Shown here in pieces: positions 52,049-59,798 of a stretch of 64,000 bases of DNA. How positions within the stretch are numbered: the first letter of the stretch is position 1; every line of letters starts with the position of its first letter. Source of the DNA: Bordetella parapertussis (GTDB lineage Bacteria; Pseudomonadota; Gammaproteobacteria; Burkholderiales; Burkholderiaceae_B); contig CAMDFD010000016.1 of the NCBI GenBank assembly GCA_945897365.1, positions 1 to 64,000 on the forward strand. The letters are read 5' to 3'. The notes beneath the pieces were generated by a model that was not told the DNA's origin, did no database searches, and worked only from the letters and a program-made list of their open reading frames with translations. The position numbers were made by a program, and so were the translations under genes.

Positions 52049-54055
52049 TTATACTTTTAAAGCATTGTCAAATGCCTGACGACGTGCGTAATTGTCAACG
52101 CTCATCGCCACCATTCCTGCATCCCTGATTCCTGTTAAAAAATCGCCTGGCACATTGCAATCACCGATACGTGCGTGAGCGATGCCAGATTGAGTCACAA
52201 TATCCATCACTTCCAAATTCGGACGTGGTCCTGTCGCAAAGATCAAGTAATGACCGATCTCGAGTTGGCAAGTTTTGCCGTCCGACAATGTCAGCTTGCA
52301 GTGCTTATCTAACAGGCTATCGATACGACATCCCGTGACAATATTGACGCCATCTGCCTGAAGTCGCTCGATCAACTCGAATCGATTGTTTCTCGCCATG
52401 CCATTTGCAATCGAGGGCTGCATTTCCAGGAGGTTGATTTCACACCCGATGATCCGCAAACTATCCGCGACTTCAGCCCCCACCATGCCGCCGCCAATGA
52501 TCGTAACCATATGCTCAGGCGTGAACTGTTCAAGCATGCTGAGCGCGTCCCATGCATGAATGACCTTGACGCTGCGATCTAGCGCATCGACCTTGATCGG
52601 CGGCGGAGCAGGACTTGCCCCCGTTGCCACCACGATGAAATCAGGGTTGTAAGCCTTAATCCCAGCCTCAGTTACTTGAATACCAAGACGGACTGGCACA
52701 CCAAGCGCTTGTATCGACTCCCAGCGATAGGTCCAGACAGGCCATACTTCAGTCTTGTCAGGTGCAGCGACTGCGAGATGAATCTGACCGCCTGGACGGT
52801 TGGCGCTTTCCCAAACTTCAACCTCGTGCCCTCTTGCGGCGAGTACGCGCGCGGCTTCGATACCTGATACTCCTGCACCTAACACCAACACGCGTGCTGG
52901 GTTCACACGATGTGTGTTAAATAACTGAGGTTCTGCAAACTCAAGCGCTTCAAACTCTGTGCCGATCATCGGATTTTGTACGCAAGATACATCTTTCTCG
53001 AGCGTCAATCTTTCAAAACATACATTGCAGGCAATGCAGGAGCGAATCGGTACGTTTAACTGTCCAAACGCTTTTTTGCACCAGTGGGGATCGGCATACA
53101 GGGCACGCCCTACAGAGACAAAATCCGCACTTCCCTCTTGCAGCATCCTCTCCGCATCCGCGGGATCGACAATACGACCAGCCACCATGACAGGGATATT
53201 GAGCACCTGCTTGAACGGCTTAGCCAAATCAACCAAAAATGAGCGCGCAAAGGACGGGGGCTGGATACAGTACTTTGATAGCTGAGGGCTCTCATTGCTA
53301 CCCCCTGACAAATCAATTGCATCCACCCCGTATAGCTCAAGCGTTTTAGCTAAATGAACTGCCTCTTCCGTGGAGTATCCCCCTTCGATAAATTCGCTCA
53401 CACTCAAGCGCACAATCAAACTAAGCTCGGGAATCGCATCTTTTAACTGATCGATTGTTTCCAACAACAAACGCATTCGATTATCAATGGAGCCGCCATA
53501 CTGATCTGTTCGATGATTCAAGCGAGGCGTAAAAAACTGTTGAAATAAATAACCATTAGCGGCATGCACTTCGACACCGTCATAACCGGCGATCCACAGA
53601 CGTTTTGCAGCAGTCACAAATAGCTTCTGAATCTCGCGTATCTCAGGAATAGTGAGAGGTCGGACTGCGTCACCTGTATTCGGATTGTGCCAAGGTGACG
53701 GCCCCACAGGTTCCATATTTAGGACTGAACGACGCAGTAAGGCACCCCGGTGATTAAGTTGCCCAAACACTGCGCAGTCATGCTCCTTGATCGCTTCGAC
53801 CAAACTGGCCAGACCAGGGATGAACCTGTCGTGATAGCAACACAATGAATTGTGATGGGGTCGAGCCTGAGCTGTCACGACCATTGCTTCGGTCATAATC
53901 ATTCCAACGCCGCCCTTCGCACGCTCAGCGTAGTACTGCTTATCTCTCTCAGTTGAAAGCCCGTCTGTCGTGCTGTAATTTGTTCCCATCGGTGCCATAG
54001 CAATGCGATTTTTAATCCGCACGCTTCCGATTTTGCCTGGCTGCTGTATCAGCAT
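52049..54055 (-). CDS. NADH:flavin oxidoreductase, old yellow enzyme type with Fe-S and FAD domains (2,4-dienoyl-CoA reductase-like)
   Basis: A 668-residue protein: N-terminal FMN barrel (RIKNRIAMAPMGTNYSTTDG; HAANGYLFQQFF at about 164-175), a 4Fe-4S cluster with Cys340, 343, 346 and 358 (CIACNVC), then an FAD/NAD(P) domain (RVLVLGAGVSGIEAARVLA and VTIIGGGMVGAEVADSL). This is the layout of 2,4-dienoyl-CoA reductase and trimethylamine dehydrogenase. The ATG at 54053-54055 (GGAG ten bases upstream) is preferred to a TTG two codons upstream. It probably reduces an activated C=C bond. Confidence 0.92.
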   Translation of the reverse strand: MLIQQPGKIGSVRIKNRIAMAPMGTNYSTTDGLSTERDKQYYAERAKGGVGMIMTEAMVVTAQARPHHNSLCCYHDRFIPGLASLVEAIKEHDCAVFGQLNHRGALLRRSVLNMEPVGPSPWHNPNTGDAVRPLTIPEIREIQKLFVTAAKRLWIAGYDGVEVHAANGYLFQQFFTPRLNHRTDQYGGSIDNRMRLLLETIDQLKDAIPELSLIVRLSVSEFIEGGYSTEEAVHLAKTLELYGVDAIDLSGGSNESPQLSKYCIQPPSFARSFLVDLAKPFKQVLNIPVMVAGRIVDPADAERMLQEGSADFVSVGRALYADPHWCKKAFGQLNVPIRSCIACNVCFERLTLEKDVSCVQNPMIGTEFEALEFAEPQLFNTHRVNPARVLVLGAGVSGIEAARVLAARGHEVEVWESANRPGGQIHLAVAAPDKTEVWPVWTYRWESIQALGVPVRLGIQVTEAGIKAYNPDFIVVATGASPAPPPIKVDALDRSVKVIHAWDALSMLEQFTPEHMVTIIGGGMVGAEVADSLRIIGCEINLLEMQPSIANGMARNNRFELIERLQADGVNIVTGCRIDSLLDKHCKLTLSDGKTCQLEIGHYLIFATGPRPNLEVMDIVTQSGIAHARIGDCNVPGDFLTGIRDAGMVAMSVDNYARRQAFDNALKV

Positions 54056-54155
54056 TTTCAATATTCTCCGGACTGCCTTGACGATCTTTACTCATCTCCT
54101 TAGACTCTAATAGCTTATAAAAAAACGATCAATCGGCAAAAATTCAGAATACTAT

Positions 54156-54171
54156 TGAAATGAATTCATAA
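54156..54171. promoter_or_regulatory. Candidate LysR operator with ATGAATTCAT palindrome
   Basis: TGAAATGAATTCATAA includes a 10-base perfect palindrome between the divergent reductase and LysR starts (27 bases before the LysR GTG). The same 14-base string TGAAATGAATTCAT recurs at 56181-56194. Confidence 0.5.
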
Positions 54172-54197
54172 ATAATGGCGTAAAGGGGCAAGCGAAC

Positions 54198-55106
54198 GTG
54201 GAGAACCTTAATGCGCTACGTGTTTTTTTTCGCGTAGCGGAAACAAAAAGCTTTACGGTTGCAGCAAACAGACTCACTCTCACTTCCTCGGCCGTCAGTA
54301 AGGCGATTACGAGGCTAGAGTCAGAGCTTGGGGTCAAACTGCTGCACCGCACCACCCGCTCTGTGAGCCTGACAAACGAGGGCACACGATTTTTCGAGCA
54401 ATGCCAACAGATTCTGTTGGATATTGAAAATGCCGAACATACCTTGAGTCGAGCGACATCTACGCCAAACGGTCGACTGCGGATTCATCTTCCCGTAGGC
54501 TTTGGAAGACAAGTCATTGTTCCGGCTCTGAGCAAATTCATCGACCTTTACCCAGATCTGATTGTCGACGCAGAGCTCAGCGACCGAAGCGTGGACTTAG
54601 CCTACGAGGGCATTGATGCAACGGTATTGATTGGAGAGCCTGCAGACAATCGCCTCATCGCCCGACATCTCTGTCATTTGCAGTTCGTCGCGTGCGCCTC
54701 ACCAGAGTATCTGGCAAAGCGTGGAGAGCCTCAAACACCGGATGATCTCGATCAGCACCATTGCCTATCCTATGTGATGATGAACTCAGGTCGATATCGA
54801 GAGTGGCACTTTCAAAAAGGCGCGCATACATTCAGTAAGACCGTCTCGGGCCGCCTCAACATCAATAATGCCGAATCCCTTCTGGAGGCGGCGTGCTCAG
54901 GGGTCGGCATTGTCATGATTAGCAACTTTATTGCAGGTCAGGCAATCAGGACCGGGAAGCTTCGAACCATTCTCAATGACTACCGCGCCATCGGACCGCC
55001 GGTATCCGTGGTCTATCTACCCAATCGGCATTTATCCGCAAAGGTCCGCGTATTTATTGATTTTTTAAAGCAATACATCACTGACAATCCGGACTGGGAT
55101 CGTTAA
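54198..55106 (+). CDS. LysR-family transcriptional regulator
   Basis: A 302-residue regulator starting at GTG with GGGG nine bases upstream. The winged helix (ENLNALRVFFRVAETKSFTV, TSSAVSKAITRLESELG) and effector domain (GRLRIHLPVGFGRQVIVPAL, ACSGVGIVMISNFI) are of the CrgA/AaeR-like group. It lies between the reductase operon (divergent) and the second MBL-fold gene (convergent), and both of those have the ATGAATTCAT palindrome nearby. Its stop shares the bases TTAA at 55103-55106 with the stop of the convergent gene. Confidence 0.92.
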   Translation: MENLNALRVFFRVAETKSFTVAANRLTLTSSAVSKAITRLESELGVKLLHRTTRSVSLTNEGTRFFEQCQQILLDIENAEHTLSRATSTPNGRLRIHLPVGFGRQVIVPALSKFIDLYPDLIVDAELSDRSVDLAYEGIDATVLIGEPADNRLIARHLCHLQFVACASPEYLAKRGEPQTPDDLDQHHCLSYVMMNSGRYREWHFQKGAHTFSKTVSGRLNINNAESLLEAACSGVGIVMISNFIAGQAIRTGKLRTILNDYRAIGPPVSVVYLPNRHLSAKVRVFIDFLKQYITDNPDWDR

Positions 55107-55954
55107 AATTTTCTTGCTGCCAAGGTTTCCACGATGGAGGCCTTGGGAGGCAGATCAAGACGCACGGCAATGTTTTCAAGCGCTTTAGAACAGGTTGGAT
55201 ATAAATCCATCACCAACGGGTCGTGACCTGGAATAATGTGATCCTGTGACTCGGCGAGAGCATGTAACAGCTGATAGCCTTGCATCACCTCACCGACATG
55301 AAAGACAAGCGGAAAGAACCGCTTGGTTACAAAGTGCTCATAAAAATGACTTGCATCAGAAGCTAGAACAACCCAGCCTCTGGCAGTGTGCACACGCACC
55401 ACTTGCATGCCTGCTGTATGTCCCCCCACGCGATGCACACTCAAGCCGGGGGCGATCACCCCGTCACCGTTGTGAAAGACCACGCGATCTTTGTAGACAA
55501 GCCTCACGACTCCAGCGACATGATCGACCTCGTACGGCCGGCTATGCAACACACATGCCATATGACGACCCGTCGCAAACTCAACCTCTGAGTCCTGAAG
55601 ATGGAATCTTGCATTTGGATAGGCGTCAAAGGTACCGATGTGGTCATTATGAAGATGAGTAATGACGATATCCTTGATCCTCTCCGGTGTAATACCGATC
55701 AGACTAAGCGCCTCCATGGGAGTTCGATGCAAAGTGCGGTGACGCTTGATCGCCATGTCTTCGGCGAATCCCGTATCAATCAAAAAAAGATCGTCTTTGT
55801 TTCGTACAACCCACACGTAATAATCCAAAGGCATCGGACCATCATGCGGATCTCCACCACCAAAATTCGCAGCACGCAAAGCCGGCCTACTCGCGTACTT
55901 CAACGCAATAATTTCATAATCAGGCAAGTTTCCGTTTTGCTCGGATAACATCAT
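55103..55954 (-). CDS. MBL-fold metallo-hydrolase, paralogue of the protein encoded at 51213-52040
   Basis: A 283-residue zinc hydrolase. THLHNDHIG carries the His-x-His-x-Asp-His motif; HRVGGHTAG, LASDASHFYEH and IPGHDPLVM supply further ligands. It matches the protein at 51213 over almost the full length (shared blocks GGDPHD, PMPLDYYVWVVRN/PMPMDYYVWLIRN, YEVD, VYKDRV), so the two arose by duplication and are probably both controlled by the LysR gene between them. GAGGGG lies seven bases before its ATG, and a remnant reading frame ends at that ATG. Confidence 0.9.
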   Translation of the reverse strand: MMLSEQNGNLPDYEIIALKYASRPALRAANFGGGDPHDGPMPLDYYVWVVRNKDDLFLIDTGFAEDMAIKRHRTLHRTPMEALSLIGITPERIKDIVITHLHNDHIGTFDAYPNARFHLQDSEVEFATGRHMACVLHSRPYEVDHVAGVVRLVYKDRVVFHNGDGVIAPGLSVHRVGGHTAGMQVVRVHTARGWVVLASDASHFYEHFVTKRFFPLVFHVGEVMQGYQLLHALAESQDHIIPGHDPLVMDLYPTCSKALENIAVRLDLPPKASIVETLAARKF

Positions 55955-56195
55955 GTAGAAACCCCCTCATTCGCGACAGAGACGCGAAGCAATTGCGCCA
56001 ATATGTCAATATTGGTATGTTGATGGAGTGAACAAACCATTTCCTCAATCTGCTCAGCCACTGACCCGAAGACTGGACAAGCCCGCGTCCAATCATTCAG
56101 ACCTCAAGCTCCAAGCAGATCCCTCAATACCTTATCTGTGTGACAACAAGTAATCAATGATTTAGATTTCACAACACCGATGAAATGAATTCATT
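55951..56195 (-). pseudogene. Coding-like remnant upstream of the second MBL-fold gene
   Basis: One leftward frame reads CCHTDKVLRDLLGA, a TGA at 56104-56106, then GLNDWTRACPVFGSVAEQIE and EMVCSLHQHTNIDILAQLLR, ending with TGA overlapping the MBL ATG (ATGATG). The residue pattern looks like real protein, with one in-frame stop. I cannot name the family: the first piece is like CoA-transferase III ends and the second is loosely like luciferase-type flavoenzyme ends. The ATGAATTCAT palindrome at 56185-56194 lies at its upstream edge. Confidence 0.4.
56181..56194. promoter_or_regulatory. Second copy of the TGAAATGAATTCAT element
   Basis: An exact 14-base match to the site at 54156, here extended to the 12-base palindrome AATGAATTCATT. 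It lies about 230 bases upstream of the second MBL-fold gene and is a candidate site for the LysR protein encoded at 54198. Confidence 0.45.
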
Positions 56196-56236
56196 GATGA
56201 TTTTTCCGGAAAAACTTTAACTTTCACTAACCTCTC

Positions 56237-56839
56237 CTAGCGCATCACCCAAAAAACAACCGATCCTGCTACAAAGCCCAACAAATAAGGCCAAAGCCAC
56301 TTGGGTATTCCAAGAAACTTGGGGGCTGAGTCTTTAACTGCTTGGGTTGCGCCCCCTCCCTGCTCTTCGGACGACGAAATATTTACAGCCTCTGGATATT
56401 TCTCTAGTAGAGCGAGCTCGAAACGTTTGAAAAAATCCTCAGCCAACGATTTCGCAACACCATCGATCAATCGTTGGCCAAGTTGGGCAATTTTGCCTCC
56501 GACCTTGGAATGCACGGTGTAGCGTAGTTCGCAGCCACCCTCATTGGCCACGAGTTCTACTTTTGACTCGCCCTGTCCAAAACCTGCCACACCGCCTTGA
56601 GCCTCGAACTGCAGAGAATAGGACGCGGGTGCTTGAATGTCTGCCAAGGTGACTTTGCCGTTGAACTTTGCCGCCACAGGACCGATTTTGACAGCGACAA
56701 GCACTGCGTATTGGTTGTCTGCAATCAGCTCAAACTTTTCACATCCAGGGATACAGGCTTTTAAGATGATGGGATCGTTCAGTGCATCCCAAGCTTGTTG
56801 TTGTGAAACACCAAGTTGGCGATTTCCTTGCATATCCAT
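56237..56839 (-). CDS. coxG: Carbon monoxide dehydrogenase subunit G-like protein (CoxG, SRPBCC superfamily)
   Basis: A 200-residue protein with the CoxG domain (residues 1-145: QAWDALNDPIILKACIPGCE, GPVAAKFNGKV, YTVHSKVGGKIAQLGQRLID) and a C-terminal membrane anchor (WLWPYLLGFVAGSVVFWVM). CoxG-type proteins are thought to recruit or anchor the hydroxylase at the inner membrane. It is the last gene of the leftward hydroxylase operon, 21 bases after coxE. Confidence 0.9.
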   Translation of the reverse strand: MDMQGNRQLGVSQQQAWDALNDPIILKACIPGCEKFELIADNQYAVLVAVKIGPVAAKFNGKVTLADIQAPASYSLQFEAQGGVAGFGQGESKVELVANEGGCELRYTVHSKVGGKIAQLGQRLIDGVAKSLAEDFFKRFELALLEKYPEAVNISSSEEQGGGATQAVKDSAPKFLGIPKWLWPYLLGFVAGSVVFWVMR

Positions 56840-56860
56840 AGGGTTCTCTCGTTTAAATAT

Positions 56861-58036
56861 TTACTGTTTAACTAACTTTGCCAAAGACTGCGCTAATTGC
56901 TCCAAATGTGCAAGATTATGTATGGCAAGTAAGCGGTCCGCATGCTGATGTATGACGCTTGCGCCACTCGCACTCGGTGCATAATGCTCAAAGCGCAGCA
57001 AGGGGTTGAGCCACAATAAGCTTCGGCAGTTGCGTTTGAGCCATTCGAGCTCCCGAGCCAAGACACTTGGCTCGCCGGTATCGAGACCGTCGGTGATGAG
57101 CAGCACGACTGTACGACGACCGATCACCTGTCGCTGCTGGGTTAAGCGCAACTGCTCAAGCGAGCGTCCGATCTGCGTACCGCCCGCAAAATCCTGAATC
57201 AGCTGATTCGCGCTAGAGAGCATCAGGTCAGTCTCTGTATGCCGAAATGCACGATTTAAGTCCGTCAGCTGATGACCAAAGGCATAGACCGAGCGCGATC
57301 GTCCACGTGTACTTTGATGTAAAAAAGCCAGCATCAATCTGGCATACCGCTCCATCGAGCCCGACACGTCGACCAAAATCAATACGGGTAAGTCTTGGGT
57401 GCGTCGCGCTAGATGGGGCAAAGATAACAACTCGCCATCTAAGCGTGCCGTCTCTCTGAGCGTCTGCGTCCAATCCACCCGAGTGCCTGAAAGGCTGCGT
57501 TGAGTCCGCCGCGCAGGGACTTGCGGCCAAGAAAATGGGATCTCGTTGGCAAGTCGTTGCACAAGTTTAAATTCGCTTGCGCTCAAGCTTTCAAAATCAG
57601 CGTGCCGCAATCTTTCTCGATCACTGGCCGTCATCGCGGCATCAAAATCAACAGAGTCCTCTTGCGCAGGAGAGCGTGGGGCGTTTGACGCGATGGCGGC
57701 CAAGGCCTCCTGGGCGCGTGCGCGGCGTTTGGGCACAGGCGCAGCTTCGGTGGCCTTAGGCAACATTTGTGCTAACAATTGTTGTGTGAATTCTGGATTA
57801 CGAAAATAAGCCTCAAACAGCTGATCAAACACCTCCAGATCCTGCTGACGGCAAACCAAGGTAGCCTCTAGACCCGCACGAAAATCTTGCTTACTGTCGA
57901 GCCCGATCAATAAGGCAGACTCGAGCGCCAAGCCTATACGACCACTATCCATTGGAAAACCAGCACGTCGTAAGGTGCGCGCAAAGCCGACGATGTTGTC
58001 AGCCATTTTTCCTACGCGCGCATCACCAAGTTGCAT
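56861..58036 (-). CDS. coxE: VWA domain-containing maturation protein (CoxE-like)
   Basis: A 391-residue protein with a C-terminal von Willebrand A domain; the metal site begins DVSGSMERY at about residue 223, followed by FAGGTQIGRSL and LLITDGLDTGEP. CoxE works with the AAA+ protein CoxD in assembling the Mo-Cu or Mo-S active site of molybdenum hydroxylases. An internal ATG at residue 11 (58006) has AGGA close by and may be the real start; the upstream ATG is nine bases after coxD. Confidence 0.9.
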   Translation of the reverse strand: MQLGDARVGKMADNIVGFARTLRRAGFPMDSGRIGLALESALLIGLDSKQDFRAGLEATLVCRQQDLEVFDQLFEAYFRNPEFTQQLLAQMLPKATEAAPVPKRRARAQEALAAIASNAPRSPAQEDSVDFDAAMTASDRERLRHADFESLSASEFKLVQRLANEIPFSWPQVPARRTQRSLSGTRVDWTQTLRETARLDGELLSLPHLARRTQDLPVLILVDVSGSMERYARLMLAFLHQSTRGRSRSVYAFGHQLTDLNRAFRHTETDLMLSSANQLIQDFAGGTQIGRSLEQLRLTQQRQVIGRRTVVLLITDGLDTGEPSVLARELEWLKRNCRSLLWLNPLLRFEHYAPSASGASVIHQHADRLLAIHNLAHLEQLAQSLAKLVKQ

Positions 58037-58045
58037 ACAAATACG

Positions 58046-58951
58046 CTAAACGTCTGAATCGGGCGCAAGCAAAGCGTCAAGCATCGGCTCAAGCGCAGCA
58101 AGATCTTCGCGCTGTTTGAATAAGATCCCGACGGTGCTTTGAATCACTTCGGGATCGAGCTGCAAAGTATTGAGCGCCACGAGTGCCTTGGCCCATTCAA
58201 CGCTTTCAGCGATACCGGGAGAACGACTCAAGGCATTGACAAAAGGCGTACGGCGTAGACGCTCCACAAAAGCGGCAACCTGCTCTGCTAGTGCTTGACT
58301 TGCCTGAGGCACTCTCTCACGCACGATTGCAAGTTCTCGCTCACGATCGGGGTAGTCCATCCAGTGATATAAGCAGCGACGCTTGACCGCATCGTTCAGG
58401 TCACGCGTTCGATTACTGGTCAGGATCGTCACGGGCGGAATAGTTGCGCGAATCGTACCAAGCTCCGGAATACTCACTTGGTATTCACCAAGATACTCCA
58501 ATAAAAAGGCCTCAAAAGGCGCGTCAGCTCGATCGACTTCATCAATCAACAGCACCGCGCCAGGTGCGGGTGTTTGCAAAGCCTGCAACATCGGTCGGCG
58601 CAACAGATACTTTTCTTGATAAATGGCATGCTCAAGCTGCTCGGGTGTGGCGTGATCTTGTTGCGCACGCATATGCATCAGTTGTGCAGCGTGATTCCAT
58701 TCATACAGCGCTTCGCGCTGCTCCATGCCGTCGTAGCACTGCAAGCGCATCAGTGGGCGTTTCAACACACTTGCCAATGCCTTGGCAAGCTCTGTTTTGC
58801 CTACGCCAGGTTCACCTTCGAGTAGCAAAGGTCGCTGCAAAGTCAGACTCAAATACACGGCTGTGACCAAACGTCGCTCAGCCAAGTAACCAACGGATGC
58901 GAGCGCTGACGTTAACGCCTGGACTGAATCAACGCTGAGCGTGTCTGCCAT
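58046..58951 (-). CDS. coxD: MoxR-family AAA+ ATPase (CoxD-like)
   Basis: A 301-residue ATPase. Walker A GEPGVGKT (residues 46-53), Walker B VLLIDEVDRAD and sensor 1 ILTSNRTRDL are clear. The ATG at 58949-58951 has GGAAG five bases upstream; a TTG four codons earlier is inside that site and rejected. MoxR/CoxD proteins partner VWA proteins like CoxE to activate the metal cofactor of the hydroxylase encoded upstream. Confidence 0.93.
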   Translation of the reverse strand: MADTLSVDSVQALTSALASVGYLAERRLVTAVYLSLTLQRPLLLEGEPGVGKTELAKALASVLKRPLMRLQCYDGMEQREALYEWNHAAQLMHMRAQQDHATPEQLEHAIYQEKYLLRRPMLQALQTPAPGAVLLIDEVDRADAPFEAFLLEYLGEYQVSIPELGTIRATIPPVTILTSNRTRDLNDAVKRRCLYHWMDYPDRERELAIVRERVPQASQALAEQVAAFVERLRRTPFVNALSRSPGIAESVEWAKALVALNTLQLDPEVIQSTVGILFKQREDLAALEPMLDALLAPDSDV

Positions 58952-58993
58952 GAAAACTTCCAAAAAAACGCCCCATTACTGGGGCGTTGTGCG

Positions 58994-59785
58994 CTATGCA
59001 AGCGCCATCTGCACAGCCACGCGCGTCTGCACTTTGATGAGCTGGGCGCGATAACTTGCCGAGGCATGGATGTCACTATTGAGCTCTGTGTCATCGACCT
59101 CGACTCCGGCGACCGACTCAGGTACAAAGCTCTTAGTCAGTGCAGCTTCAAGTCCAGCGTGACGAAACACACCGCTCGACGCACCCGTGATCGTCACACG
59201 CACTCCCTGAGCCGTATCCGCCACAAACACCCCCACCATCGCAAAGCGTGAAGCACCTTGCTTAAACTTTGCGTAGGCCGCGCGCTTAGGAATAGGAAAA
59301 CTCACGGCAGTGATAAGTTCCCCGGGATTTAAAGCTGTGGCATACATCCCAAGAAAAAAATCCTGCGCGCTGATGGTGCGTGCATCGGTATGAATCGTCG
59401 CATTCAAGGCTAACAAGGCGCTGGGGTAACACGCTGAGGGATCGTTGTTTGCAACAGATCCACCCAGGGTCCCCATTGCGCGCACTTGTCGGTCCCCAAT
59501 GCCACCGGCCAAGGCCGCTAACGCTGGGATGTATTGTTTGACAAGCGCGTTGTGCTCAACATCGCAATGTTTGGTCATCGCACCGATCACAATCTTTTCG
59601 CCATCCTTGCGGACCCCCACAAGCTCGGGAATGTCGCGCAAATCAATCAACTGCTCAGGCTGCATCAAACGTTGCTTCATCGAGGCCAGCATGGTTTGAC
59701 CACCCGCTAAAGCCTGTCCACCCGCTTGGACGAATTTGCTTGCGTCTGCAAGGGTTTTGGGACGCTCATAGGTGAATGCATACAT
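58994..59785 (-). CDS. Molybdenum hydroxylase FAD-binding medium subunit (xanthine dehydrogenase family, CoxM-like)
   Basis: A 263-residue flavoprotein. AGGQALAGGQTMLASMKQR and the second FAD motif MGTLGGSVANNDPSACYP are typical. The ATG at 59783-59785 (MYAFTYERPKTLADASKFV) is the family start; the frame open to 59899 runs into the large-subunit gene. It takes electrons from the Fe-S subunit to FAD and then to the acceptor. It lies 13 bases after the large-subunit gene. Confidence 0.93.
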   Translation of the reverse strand: MYAFTYERPKTLADASKFVQAGGQALAGGQTMLASMKQRLMQPEQLIDLRDIPELVGVRKDGEKIVIGAMTKHCDVEHNALVKQYIPALAALAGGIGDRQVRAMGTLGGSVANNDPSACYPSALLALNATIHTDARTISAQDFFLGMYATALNPGELITAVSFPIPKRAAYAKFKQGASRFAMVGVFVADTAQGVRVTITGASSGVFRHAGLEAALTKSFVPESVAGVEVDDTELNSDIHASASYRAQLIKVQTRVAVQMALA

Positions 59786-59798
59786 ATTCAGTTTCTCC

